Assembly: GCA_015654535.1 (NCBI GenBank)
Contig: JAATGU010000049.1
Span: 1 to 64,000, forward strand
From: Bacteroidales bacterium
GTDB lineage: Bacteria > Bacteroidota > Bacteroidia > Bacteroidales > Bacteroidaceae
Direction: 5' to 3'
DNA: 64,000 nucleotides
Shown here in pieces: positions 17,641 through 25,984 of the stretch; position 1 is the stretch's first letter; every line of letters starts with the position of its first letter. A program made the translations under genes and the position numbers. The notes under the pieces are model-generated. The model did not search any database. It worked only from the letters and a program-made list of their open reading frames with translations, and was not told where the DNA came from.

Positions 17641-18906
17641 TTAATTGTTCGATGTATTTTTATAATTGTAAATGGACATTAGGAGTTGGATTTCATGCAA
17701 GGCTTTATTTTGCTTTGCCTGATCTTCCGAGTTTATTTCTCTTAATAGTTCGGTGACACTCAGTGTGCCATGTTCCACTTTTATTTCTGCCGATTTCTTT
17801 ATGTTTGTTCTCAACTGAATAATTTCATCATCATCCCGCATCAGTTTTTTTAGTTTTTCTATCTCATTGTTATCCTGTGTCATTTGCAAATTAGTATTGA
17901 ACAAAAATGTTTCTTTTTGTACAGCCACATTTTCTTGATTTGTTTCCAGTAATTTCCGATCATTCTTTTTAGTATAAAGGCCTCCGAAATTCCAAGATAA
18001 ACGAGCTCCGGCAACATAATAAGGTGAGAATTCACTTTTTAGCATGTTCAATCCCGGATTGCTATATCCCCCTTGTACAAATAATCCCAGTTTGGGTAGA
18101 TTTTTAGAAAGGATCAAACTCTTTTGTGCTTCGTATAAATCTTTTTGAGCTTCAAACAGTTGTAATTCGGGACGTTTTATAGTCTCCGAAAGAGACAGAC
18201 TTTCTGCTTCGGAGGGTTTAATTAACAAAGCGTCTTCCTTTATAGGTTCCCCAATCATAGCAGCTAACATTTCCCGGTAAGCCTTGCGAGTGGCATCTAG
18301 TTCCACTTTATGTTGAGCAGTATTGAGTTGATTCACTTTCACTGCATCTAAATCTGCTTGATTTGCAATTCCGTTGGCTACATAAGAGCTAATTTGCCCA
18401 TAATTTCGTTTTAGCTCATCTTGTAAGAGCTTGTTTTGTTTAATTTGCTCATCCAATAAAAGAATACCGAAAAAAAGTTGGTTCACCCGCTCGTTGATTG
18501 CGTACATATCTACATCAAGTTTTTGCTTCTCCACTATAGAACTGGCCTCTGTAATTTTCTTTTGCGTGTGAATAACTCCACCATCCCAAATAGTTTGATT
18601 GAGTTCCACCACATTTTGATACTGATCTTTATTGAGGCCTTTAATTTCCACATTAGGTATTGTTATAGGAATTTTAGTTACCTCGGACTGGTAACTGGCT
18701 TTTGCAGATAAAGTGAACTGAGGCAGATAACCTTTGTCCGCATTTGATAGATTGTATGCTTTAGATTGTTCTATTAATCCATATTGTTTCACCAGTGGAT
18801 AGTTTGCTTGTGCTTTCTTGTAACATTCATCTATAGACAATTGTCCATAGATAGGAGAGAAGGCACTGCTAAAAATAATTGTTAGGAAGAATATTAATTT
18901 TTTCAT
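17641..18906 (-). CDS. TolC family outer membrane channel protein (export operon)
   Basis: A 421-residue outer membrane efflux protein with a signal peptide ending near AFSPIYG. Two OEP-type helical repeats are visible, including NLSNADKGYLPQFTLSAKAS and KLGLFVQGGYSNPGLN. It is the first gene of the six-gene operon; an inverted repeat shared with the TetR promoter lies 32 bp upstream of its start. It would provide the exit duct for the adaptor and ABC unit. Confidence 0.9.
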   Translation of the reverse strand: MKKLIFFLTIIFSSAFSPIYGQLSIDECYKKAQANYPLVKQYGLIEQSKAYNLSNADKGYLPQFTLSAKASYQSEVTKIPITIPNVEIKGLNKDQYQNVVELNQTIWDGGVIHTQKKITEASSIVEKQKLDVDMYAINERVNQLFFGILLLDEQIKQNKLLQDELKRNYGQISSYVANGIANQADLDAVKVNQLNTAQHKVELDATRKAYREMLAAMIGEPIKEDALLIKPSEAESLSLSETIKRPELQLFEAQKDLYEAQKSLILSKNLPKLGLFVQGGYSNPGLNMLKSEFSPYYVAGARLSWNFGGLYTKKNDRKLLETNQENVAVQKETFLFNTNLQMTQDNNEIEKLKKLMRDDDEIIQLRTNIKKSAEIKVEHGTLSVTELLREINSEDQAKQNKALHEIQLLMSIYNYKNTSNN

Positions 18907-18937
18907 AGATGCATTGTTTTATATACAACTTCATTGT

Positions 18938-18953
18938 TTAACAGTCTTGTTAA
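18938..18953. promoter_or_regulatory. Putative TetR operator before the export operon
   Basis: TTAACAGTCTTGTTAA has perfect TTAACA/TGTTAA half-sites around a 4-bp centre. The same half-sites form a fully perfect 16-bp palindrome in front of the TetR gene (19606-19621), and the flanks TGTT...TTG also agree. It lies 32-47 bp before the TolC start codon. Confidence 0.75.
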
Positions 18954-18970
18954 TTGATAGGCAAAAAAAA

Positions 18971-19591
18971 CTATACTTGCAGTCTTTTTAAAATTACGAG
19001 TACGTTTTCAGCTTTTTTTTGTTCAAGAAATAATTTATAGTCTCTATTTAAATAACTCGCCACTTCTTTTATAAGAGGATGCGCAACAAATACAAAAACG
19101 TTTAAAGAAACAATATCCATAATTAAATTCACCGGATCAATTGGGCAAATAGTTCCTTTTTCAACTTCTACATCAATATCTGCTTTTAGCTCATTGATAA
19201 TTGCCCCTATTGCCGGTGCAGCCAAATTACGAAACCAAATTAGTCTGCTTTTATTTGTAATGAATTCATTTAAAATAAAAAAAGGTAATTTAGGGTTCGA
19301 CACCAAAAAGTTAAAATGTTCCTCAATGATAAAACTTACTTTTTCGGTAAAAGGTAAATCTTTCTGGACTTTAGAGATAAATGAATTGGTTATAATTGAC
19401 ACTTTTTTTTGAAATACTTTATTGAATAAGTTTTCTTTAGTGCGGAAATAATAATGAAGCATAGCATGATTTACTCCTGCTAGTTTGGCTATATCTGTGG
19501 TTTTCGTCAGAGCGAACCCTTTGTCAAGAAATTCTTTTTCTGCTGCTGCCATTATAGATTGCTCAGTATTTATGTCTTCTTTTTCTTTCAT
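18971..19591 (-). CDS. TetR family transcriptional regulator of the export operon
   Basis: A 206-residue TetR-type repressor. The N-terminal helix-turn-helix reads KLAGVNHAMLHYYFRTKENLF, a canonical recognition helix, and the C-terminal ligand domain is helical. The ATG at 19591 is chosen because a perfect palindromic operator lies just upstream; an ATG at 19630 would place that operator inside the gene. Its position before a YbhGFSR-like operon parallels CecR (YbiH), which controls ybhGFSR in E. coli. Auto-repression and repression of the operon are inferred from the two operators. Confidence 0.9.
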   Translation of the reverse strand: MKEKEDINTEQSIMAAAEKEFLDKGFALTKTTDIAKLAGVNHAMLHYYFRTKENLFNKVFQKKVSIITNSFISKVQKDLPFTEKVSFIIEEHFNFLVSNPKLPFFILNEFITNKSRLIWFRNLAAPAIGAIINELKADIDVEVEKGTICPIDPVNLIMDIVSLNVFVFVAHPLIKEVASYLNRDYKLFLEQKKAENVLVILKRLQV

Positions 19592-19605
19592 TATAACATC
19601 AATGT

Positions 19606-19621
19606 TTAACAAGCTTGTTAA
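19606..19621. promoter_or_regulatory. Putative TetR autoregulatory operator
   Basis: TTAACAAGCTTGTTAA is a perfect 16-bp palindrome 15 bp before the TetR start codon. It shares both half-sites with the repeat before the TolC gene, 668 bp away. Confidence 0.78.
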
Positions 19622-19678
19622 TCGCGGCAAATATAAAAATTATTTTTTATAATTTAGATATGATGGTTTATTTTTTAA

Positions 19679-20500
19679 TTATTTTTTTCTTAGCTGATAA
19701 GTTTGTGCTTTAAGGAACTCACCGAATTCATAAATATCTTTATGTTTGTTTTGTTCTTCTACCGAAATAGGTTTTCCTATACTAATGCGTATTTTTTTTC
19801 CTTTTTTATTAAAAAGTTCACAAGGTAAACGTAAAGTTCTGATTTTCCAATGTATCAATCCAAGTAAATAAAACAAAAAAGAATTGTGTCCGTGGAAATA
19901 GATCGGCACAATAGGCATTTGAGCTGATTTGATTAATTTGGATATAGTGGGTTGCCATTCTCTGTCTTCTATATGAAGTCCTGATTTATATTTAAGTTTT
20001 GAAACACTCCCGGAAGGGAAAAATCCCATAGGATTGCCTGCACTGAGATGTTCCTGAGTTAACTTAACTCCGCTGAGGCTTATAGTACTAACTTTTGTAG
20101 ATACAGGATCCACACATATAAAATAGTTTGACATGGCCTTTATGTAGTTTAATATCCAGTTGACCATAATCTTGAACTTAGGATTTCTTGAGGCGATGAG
20201 ATGGATGAGTATAATGCCGTCTAATCCTCCATACGGATGATTGGATACTGTGATGAATCCTTGAGGGAGTTTATCCAGTTCCTCCGGATTGTCAATGGTG
20301 TATTCCACTCCACATTCTTGTAGCAAAAGTGTTATAAAATCAATTCCTTCTTTCTGGCTGGCATTTTTATAGGCTCTATTTACTTTTTCCATATCTGTGA
20401 CTGAGAAAAGAAACTGAAGTACCTTCTCCCCGATACGTGTACGGAAAGAAGGTACTAACTTTTTTATATCATCGACGGTTATTACTTCTTCTTGACTCAT
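19679..20500 (-). CDS. Lysophospholipid/acyl-glycerol-phosphate acyltransferase-like protein
   Basis: A 273-residue PlsC-like acyltransferase. The catalytic block is VSNHPYGGLDG, the variant HPxGxxDG seen in the hemolysin/lyso-ornithine-lipid acyltransferase branch rather than the classical HX4D. A second conserved block, FFPSGSVS, corresponds to the EGTRS-like acyl-acceptor motif with altered residues. It would acylate a lysolipid at the inner membrane. It lies between two TetR genes on the same strand. Confidence 0.82.
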   Translation of the reverse strand: MSQEEVITVDDIKKLVPSFRTRIGEKVLQFLFSVTDMEKVNRAYKNASQKEGIDFITLLLQECGVEYTIDNPEELDKLPQGFITVSNHPYGGLDGIILIHLIASRNPKFKIMVNWILNYIKAMSNYFICVDPVSTKVSTISLSGVKLTQEHLSAGNPMGFFPSGSVSKLKYKSGLHIEDREWQPTISKLIKSAQMPIVPIYFHGHNSFLFYLLGLIHWKIRTLRLPCELFNKKGKKIRISIGKPISVEEQNKHKDIYEFGEFLKAQTYQLRKK

Positions 20501-20620
20501 TTTTTAAAATTTACTCTGTCATCTTTATTAATGAACAACGAGGCACAATATTAGTGATAATATCTGATAACTGCAAGTGGAAATTTCCATTAAGAACGAT
20601 CATTAATGTAATTTCATATT

Positions 20621-21241
20621 TTATATTATTTGACGCTCTAACAATGCTTTCATTTGCTGAAGAATATTTTTTTTCCATCTTTTTAAAAAAAAGAGGTATG
20701 TCTCTTGTTCTCCATTAAAGAAGAGTTTGGTAATAAGGTTCTTAGCTAAGAAGGGAAAAATCAGCAAACTATAAAAGGTTGAAATAACTTCTACGATAGG
20801 TACTTGTTTTAGTTTCCCTTCTTTCATTTCTTTTATAAGTTGATTTTTCATGAGGGAAATAATATCTTTATCCACTTCTTTTTGAGCAACAGCCAATAAG
20901 TGATTTACGTCTCTTTGGACTTCGCCAAGCATAAATTTAGGCAAAGAGGGATTTGCTTCAAATAAGGAAATATATTCATTTAATATTTGGTCTAATTTTT
21001 GCATAAAAGTAGAATCTTGGTCGATGATGGTTTGTATTCGAGGTATAAACGACTGTACCAATAATCCTAATACTGCTTGAAACATTATGTCCTTTGTCCG
21101 AAAATAATAGTGTAAAGTAGTTCTGTTTATTCCAACTGCAATTGCAATATCACTCATATTTGTATCTTCAAAACCTTTTTCTACAAAAAGCTGTTTTGCT
21201 TTTTCTATAATTTTATATTCCATATTTTCTGTGGTTTCCAT
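20621..21241 (-). CDS. TetR family transcriptional regulator
   Basis: A 206-residue repressor with helix-turn-helix IAVGINRTTLHYYFRTKDIMF near residues 30-50, similar in the recognition helix to the other TetR protein of the window but different elsewhere. It is encoded 51 bp downstream of the giant activase gene, on the same strand, so the two may be co-transcribed. An inverted repeat 69 bp upstream of the activase could be its operator. The target is therefore likely to be the activase and perhaps the acyltransferase. Confidence 0.88.
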   Translation of the reverse strand: METTENMEYKIIEKAKQLFVEKGFEDTNMSDIAIAVGINRTTLHYYFRTKDIMFQAVLGLLVQSFIPRIQTIIDQDSTFMQKLDQILNEYISLFEANPSLPKFMLGEVQRDVNHLLAVAQKEVDKDIISLMKNQLIKEMKEGKLKQVPIVEVISTFYSLLIFPFLAKNLITKLFFNGEQETYLFFLKRWKKNILQQMKALLERQII

Positions 21242-21292
21242 ATTTCCCTTATTCTGTATTTAGCCGATATTGGTCAACTTGTCTATCTGATG

Positions 21293-24200
21293 TTATTTCA
21301 AATTATTTATCATTAAATGTAATCTATTGATAATGTTTACATCACTTACGCCACTGTCAAAATCCAAGGATAGTAAATTCATTTGTGGATAGAGCGTTTT
21401 AATCCTTTTTTCTATTCCTTTGGAAACAATATGATTCGCTATACATCCAAAAGGTTGTAAACTAAGAACATTGTTCACATTCTGTTTGGCGTAAGAAACT
21501 ATTTCAGCCGGAAGTAACCAACCTTCTCCAAATTGCGCAGAGAGTGAAACGATTTCTTTACCATATTCAGCTTCTTCAAAGATGTCATTGAATGGGGTGA
21601 AATATTGAAATTTTGACGCAATGGCATTTATTTTACTAATCTGTTTTGAGACAATTTGGTATAGAGTGTTTATAATAAAAGTCGGAATATATGATTTTTC
21701 TAAATGTTCTTCCTTTCTGACTTTCTTATTTACAAAGCTTTGCAGAAAGAAATTGGAAAGTATCGGTGGGACGACTTCTATTTTGTGCTGAATAAGCCAA
21801 TTCACAACGTCTTTATGTGCAAAAGAATGAAATTTTAGAAATATTTCTCCAACAATGCCAACTTTATTAAAATTATTATTTTCAGTAATTATGCTGTTGA
21901 AATCTTTAGTAGATGAGGATAGTAAATCTAACAGTCCTGAAATATTGTTTTGAAGGATGAATTTATTGGCAGCCTCCAAATAATATTCCTTCAATCTTTG
22001 AGCTTCCCCTTCTTTCTTTTCGCGGATAGCAGATGCATAATAAAATTTGGAAATACAATCACCATAAATAACAGCGGCAAAAGTGATAGGTAGAATTTTA
22101 AACCAATCTATTTTAAAACCAGATTGTTCGTCGACTGATTTACCTCCAAAAGTAAGCGAAATAACCGGGACTTGAGCATATCCTGATTCTACCATTGCAT
22201 TTTTGATGAGTGCTATGTAATTTGATGCCCGACATTGTCCTCCGGTTTGTGTGATGGCCACAGCGGTATTATTTAAATCGTATTTTCCAGATTGTAACGC
22301 TTTAATAATATCCCCGACGATTAATGTTGCCGGATAGCAAACTTCATTATTAGCATATTTAAGTCCACAATCAACTGATGTTAAATCACTTTTAGGTAAA
22401 ATCTCTATCTCATATCCTGCAAGTTTAAATAAAGCTGGCATTAATGGTGAAATATATTCTGTGAAAAAAGGGGCTATGATTTTACGTTTTTTGTCTTCCG
22501 GTAAATATTTGTTTGTAGTGATAAAAGGCTTTATTTCTTTAGATTGAAATTGATTGAATTTCAGACTCGCAATTAATGAGCTGACACGGAGCTTCATGGA
22601 ACCTATATTACTAACATCGTCTATTTTAAGAATAGTGAGACTTTTATTATATCTTCTTAGTATGTCTCTCACTTCATCCAATAGGAAAGCATCAGGGCCG
22701 CAACCAAAAGAAGTCATTTGTACAAAGTGAACATGATCATCTTGCATAGCAACCCATTTGGCAGCTTTTAGAATTCTGTTAACATAGGCCCATTGTGAAA
22801 CAATGTGTGTGTCTTTTACTTCAATTGAATTATTATTCCGGATGATATCTTCAGTAATAACATTAACCCCTAACTGTGCAATCATATCTGATAATTTATG
22901 CTGAATAAGGGGATCTGTGTGATAAGGCCTGCCTGCCAATAAAACGGTTAGTTCGTTTTTTGCACAGCTATCTACAAATATTTGTTGATTCAGTCTTTGT
23001 ATTTCTTCTTCATATTCAGACTGGGCCTTTATTGCCTGTTCTATAGCTTTGTTTATTATCCTGCTATTTATTCCTAATGTTTTTAGATATTTGGTGCAAG
23101 TTTTTTTCAATAAACTTTTATTATTAAAAGTAATTACCGGAGAATCCACAGGAATATGGTATTCGTCCTGAGGATTGATCGCGCTCTTTACTACATCTGA
23201 ATACCCCGAAACGATTGGACAATTATAGCTATCTTCCGCTTTTTTGTTTTCTTGTTTTTCATAAACCACATAAGGGAAAAAGATGCGATCAACGTTTTTA
23301 TCTATCAGATTATAGATGTGGCTGTGGACCAGTTTGGCAGGGAAGCAAATATTATCAGACATCACGGAGTGGATGCCACCTTCATATTCCTTAAAAGTAG
23401 AGGTATCGGACAAGCAGATCTGGATTCCGCATTCATTGAACAAAGCATTCCAAAATGGATAGTTTTCATAGAAATTCAACACTCGGGGAATACCTATTTT
23501 AAATTTACCATTCTGGATGATATTTCGGTTAAACAGCTTTTCATATTTCTCGGTATATATATTACGGTATTGTTTCTTGTGTGTTTCACTATTGGAAAAA
23601 ACCTTTTCACATTTATTCCCGGAGTAGTATACATTGCTATTATTGAATTTATATTTATTAATCAGGCATAAATTTTCACATCCATGGCACATAACTTGTT
23701 GAAGAGCGTATTCTGCTGTTTGCAGAATTGTATTTAATGAAGTTGTTGGGATATCAAAGGTTGATTTAGCATACAACGCACATCCGTAAGCTCCCATTAA
23801 CTCGGGGAAATTGCTTCGTGATAAAGGTTGACCAACCAGTAATTCCAAGGCACGGACAACAGAATCATTTCGCATGGTTCCTCCTTGTACAACAATGTGT
23901 TTTCCAAGTTCTGAGGTGTTTTTTAATTTTAATACCTTATAGAGACAGTTTTTTGCTACGGAGTATGATAATCCGGCGGCAATATCAGCTACCGTTGCCC
24001 CTTCGCGAAGGAATTGTTTTATTTTTGAATTCATAAAGACAGTGCAACGGGTTCCTAAATCACAAGGGAACTTAGCCAGGCAAGCGACTTCTGCAAACTT
24101 ACTGACCGAATAATTCAATGATTGGGCAAAGGTGTCTATAAAAGAACCGCAACCAGAGGAACATGCTTCGTTAATTTCCATTCTGTATAAAGTGCCATTC

Positions 24201-25510
24201 TCTATAAACATCGCTTTCATATCTTGTCCGCCAATATCCAGAATGAAAGAGACATCAGGTGAGATTTGTTTGGCGGAAATGTAGTGAGCGATTGTTTCAA
24301 TAATTTCACCATCTAAATTGAATGCTGCTTTTATAAGATCTTTTCCATATCCGGTGGAGCAGCTACCTTTGATAAGTAGATTGATCCCAGCTGCTTTACA
24401 CTTTTCCTTTAAGTCCGATAAACCGTGCTTAACAGCAAGAATCGGATTCCCTTCATTGGGTGCGTAATAAGAGAAAAGCAATCTTTCCTGTTCATCGATG
24501 ACCGCTATTTTTGTCGTTGTTGATCCGGAGTCTATTCCCATATATGCGTATCCTTTATGTTCGCTTAAAGGAACTTTTTTTATCTGCGCACGTTGCTTTT
24601 CTTTTTTCCAGTTATTAAGTTCTTCTTCCTCTTTAAAAATAGGAGTTAACCGATGAGTTTGTACTAAATCTCCTTTTATTTGAATGTTTTTTAAAAGAGC
24701 TAAGTAATTAAATAAAGTGCCGATTGTCTGCGTCTGACTACACAATGCCGCTCCCCATGCAGGGATTATGTCTGAATGATCGGGTACAATGTAGTCATTA
24801 ATGCCTAAGTGCAAATAGTCAATGAAAGCATTTCTTAAAGAGGTGATAAACGTTAATGGACCTCCACAGAACAGAATTTTTGGATTTATATCGCATCCAT
24901 GGGAAAGGGTGGCTATGGTTTGTACGGCGACAGCATGAAAAATAGAAGCTGCGATATCCGCTTTACTAACATTTTTGCTGATCAGGTTTTGTACATCTGT
25001 TTTGGAAAACACTCCACACCGTGAAGCAATTGGATAATGATGTGTAGCTTGTAAAGCAAGTGCGTCCATTTCTTCTATGCTACAGCCTAAAAGAATAGAC
25101 ATTTGATCAATAAAAGCGCCTGTTCCCCCTGCACAGTTTCCATTCATTCTCATGTTTGTTGTGCCATCCGGAGAAAAATAGATGATCTTGGCATCTTCAC
25201 CTCCAATATCTATTGCAGTTGATGTGGCAGGATAAATCTTTTTAATAAGATTGGCTGTAGCAATAACTTCCTGTTCAAACGGAATAGAAAATCGTTCCGC
25301 AATTCCCATTCCGGCAGAACCTGTGATGGTTAATATAATCTGGCAATCACCTGTTATTGTTGCTGTTTTTTCGAATAATAAAGATGTTGCAGCAATGACA
25401 TTAGCATGGTGGCGTTCATATCTTGAAAAAACAAGTTTATCATTACTATCAATGACTGCGATTTTTGCTGTAGTTGATCCGATATCCAATCCAACTTTAA
25501 AGGTTTTCAT
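21293..25510 (-). CDS. Giant acyl-CoA dehydratase activase (BadF/BcrA-type, DUF2229)
   Basis: A 1405-residue protein. Two ASKHA ATPase units of the 2-hydroxyacyl-CoA dehydratase activase type occur in tandem: VGLDIGSTTAKIAVID at the N-terminus and MGIDSGSTTTKIAVID near residue 325. Cluster-binding cysteines appear in GNCAGGTGAFID and EACSSGCGSFID. A DUF2229-type segment (KIGIPRVLNFYENYPFW, about residue 670) and an HgdB-like region follow. Activases use ATP to energise an electron from a [4Fe-4S] cluster for a dehydratase or reductase. No partner dehydratase gene adjoins it, so the substrate is unknown. It is cytoplasmic by sequence. A TetR gene follows. Confidence 0.85.
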   Translation of the reverse strand: MKTFKVGLDIGSTTAKIAVIDSNDKLVFSRYERHHANVIAATSLLFEKTATITGDCQIILTITGSAGMGIAERFSIPFEQEVIATANLIKKIYPATSTAIDIGGEDAKIIYFSPDGTTNMRMNGNCAGGTGAFIDQMSILLGCSIEEMDALALQATHHYPIASRCGVFSKTDVQNLISKNVSKADIAASIFHAVAVQTIATLSHGCDINPKILFCGGPLTFITSLRNAFIDYLHLGINDYIVPDHSDIIPAWGAALCSQTQTIGTLFNYLALLKNIQIKGDLVQTHRLTPIFKEEEELNNWKKEKQRAQIKKVPLSEHKGYAYMGIDSGSTTTKIAVIDEQERLLFSYYAPNEGNPILAVKHGLSDLKEKCKAAGINLLIKGSCSTGYGKDLIKAAFNLDGEIIETIAHYISAKQISPDVSFILDIGGQDMKAMFIENGTLYRMEINEACSSGCGSFIDTFAQSLNYSVSKFAEVACLAKFPCDLGTRCTVFMNSKIKQFLREGATVADIAAGLSYSVAKNCLYKVLKLKNTSELGKHIVVQGGTMRNDSVVRALELLVGQPLSRSNFPELMGAYGCALYAKSTFDIPTTSLNTILQTAEYALQQVMCHGCENLCLINKYKFNNSNVYYSGNKCEKVFSNSETHKKQYRNIYTEKYEKLFNRNIIQNGKFKIGIPRVLNFYENYPFWNALFNECGIQICLSDTSTFKEYEGGIHSVMSDNICFPAKLVHSHIYNLIDKNVDRIFFPYVVYEKQENKKAEDSYNCPIVSGYSDVVKSAINPQDEYHIPVDSPVITFNNKSLLKKTCTKYLKTLGINSRIINKAIEQAIKAQSEYEEEIQRLNQQIFVDSCAKNELTVLLAGRPYHTDPLIQHKLSDMIAQLGVNVITEDIIRNNNSIEVKDTHIVSQWAYVNRILKAAKWVAMQDDHVHFVQMTSFGCGPDAFLLDEVRDILRRYNKSLTILKIDDVSNIGSMKLRVSSLIASLKFNQFQSKEIKPFITTNKYLPEDKKRKIIAPFFTEYISPLMPALFKLAGYEIEILPKSDLTSVDCGLKYANNEVCYPATLIVGDIIKALQSGKYDLNNTAVAITQTGGQCRASNYIALIKNAMVESGYAQVPVISLTFGGKSVDEQSGFKIDWFKILPITFAAVIYGDCISKFYYASAIREKKEGEAQRLKEYYLEAANKFILQNNISGLLDLLSSSTKDFNSIITENNNFNKVGIVGEIFLKFHSFAHKDVVNWLIQHKIEVVPPILSNFFLQSFVNKKVRKEEHLEKSYIPTFIINTLYQIVSKQISKINAIASKFQYFTPFNDIFEEAEYGKEIVSLSAQFGEGWLLPAEIVSYAKQNVNNVLSLQPFGCIANHIVSKGIEKRIKTLYPQMNLLSLDFDSGVSDVNIINRLHLMINNLK

Positions 25511-25578
25511 TATTTAGATCGTTTATTAAATTATAATTTAACTCTTATCATTAGAGTTTTTATTATTGACTAGGTAGT

Positions 25579-25594
25579 CTGACAATGTAGTCAG
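25579..25594. promoter_or_regulatory. Inverted repeat upstream of the activase gene
   Basis: CTGACAATGTAGTCAG has 5-bp inverted half-sites (CTGAC/GTCAG) around a 6-bp centre and lies 69 bp before the activase start. TetR-type operators often look like this, and a TetR gene lies downstream of the activase. No second copy was found in front of the regulator, which lowers confidence. Confidence 0.35.
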
Positions 25595-25697
25595 TAATAC
25601 AAATATAAAAGGATAAAAATAAAATGCAAGATATCAGGGCATATTTTTAACAAAAATTAAAACACAACATGCTCCTGGAAAATAAAACGATCATAAA

Positions 25698-25780
25698 GTC
25701 ACGCAGTCACGCAAGAGCCACATAAGAAACTGATTGATAATAAAATACAGGCGCGTGACTTCTATTTGGAAGTCACGCGC
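25698..25780. repeat. Short GTCACGCA repeats and a 12-bp-stem hairpin
   Basis: GTCACGCA occurs twice in direct contact (25698-25705, 25706-25713). At 25751-25762 and 25769-25780 a perfect 12-bp inverted repeat (arm GCGCGTGACTTC) surrounds a 6-base loop. There is no T-run on either side, so it is not a typical terminator. It lies in the 474-bp gene-free region 25511-25984. Confidence 0.6.
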
Positions 25781-25842
25781 TTATACACAAGCCACGCAAA
25801 AGTGTTTATTTTGTGTATTTGTAGCTATAAAAATTGTCTGTC

Positions 25843-25934
25843 CACCCCGGTGTACCACGCTCGTCTACCCGGATGGGAACCATGGGTATACCCGGGTGTA
25901 AGAGGTCGCTATACCCGGGTGGACAGAAGCATAA
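25843..25934. repeat. Four CACCCGGGTG-like palindromes at an exact 23-bp period
   Basis: Cores start at 25843 (CACCCCGGTG), 25866 (TACCCGGATG), 25889 and 25912 (both TACCCGGGTG), each exactly 23 bp after the last. The intervening 13 bases vary. A 10-bp inverted repeat, 25838-25847 with 25917-25926 (arm CTGTCCACCC), encloses the whole array. The GC-rich cores contrast with the AT-rich surroundings. No promoter or reading frame explains it. Confidence 0.75.
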
Positions 25935-25984
25935 ATAAGTTAGAAATAAATTTAGGAACAGAGAACATACAAGTTTTTTATTCT

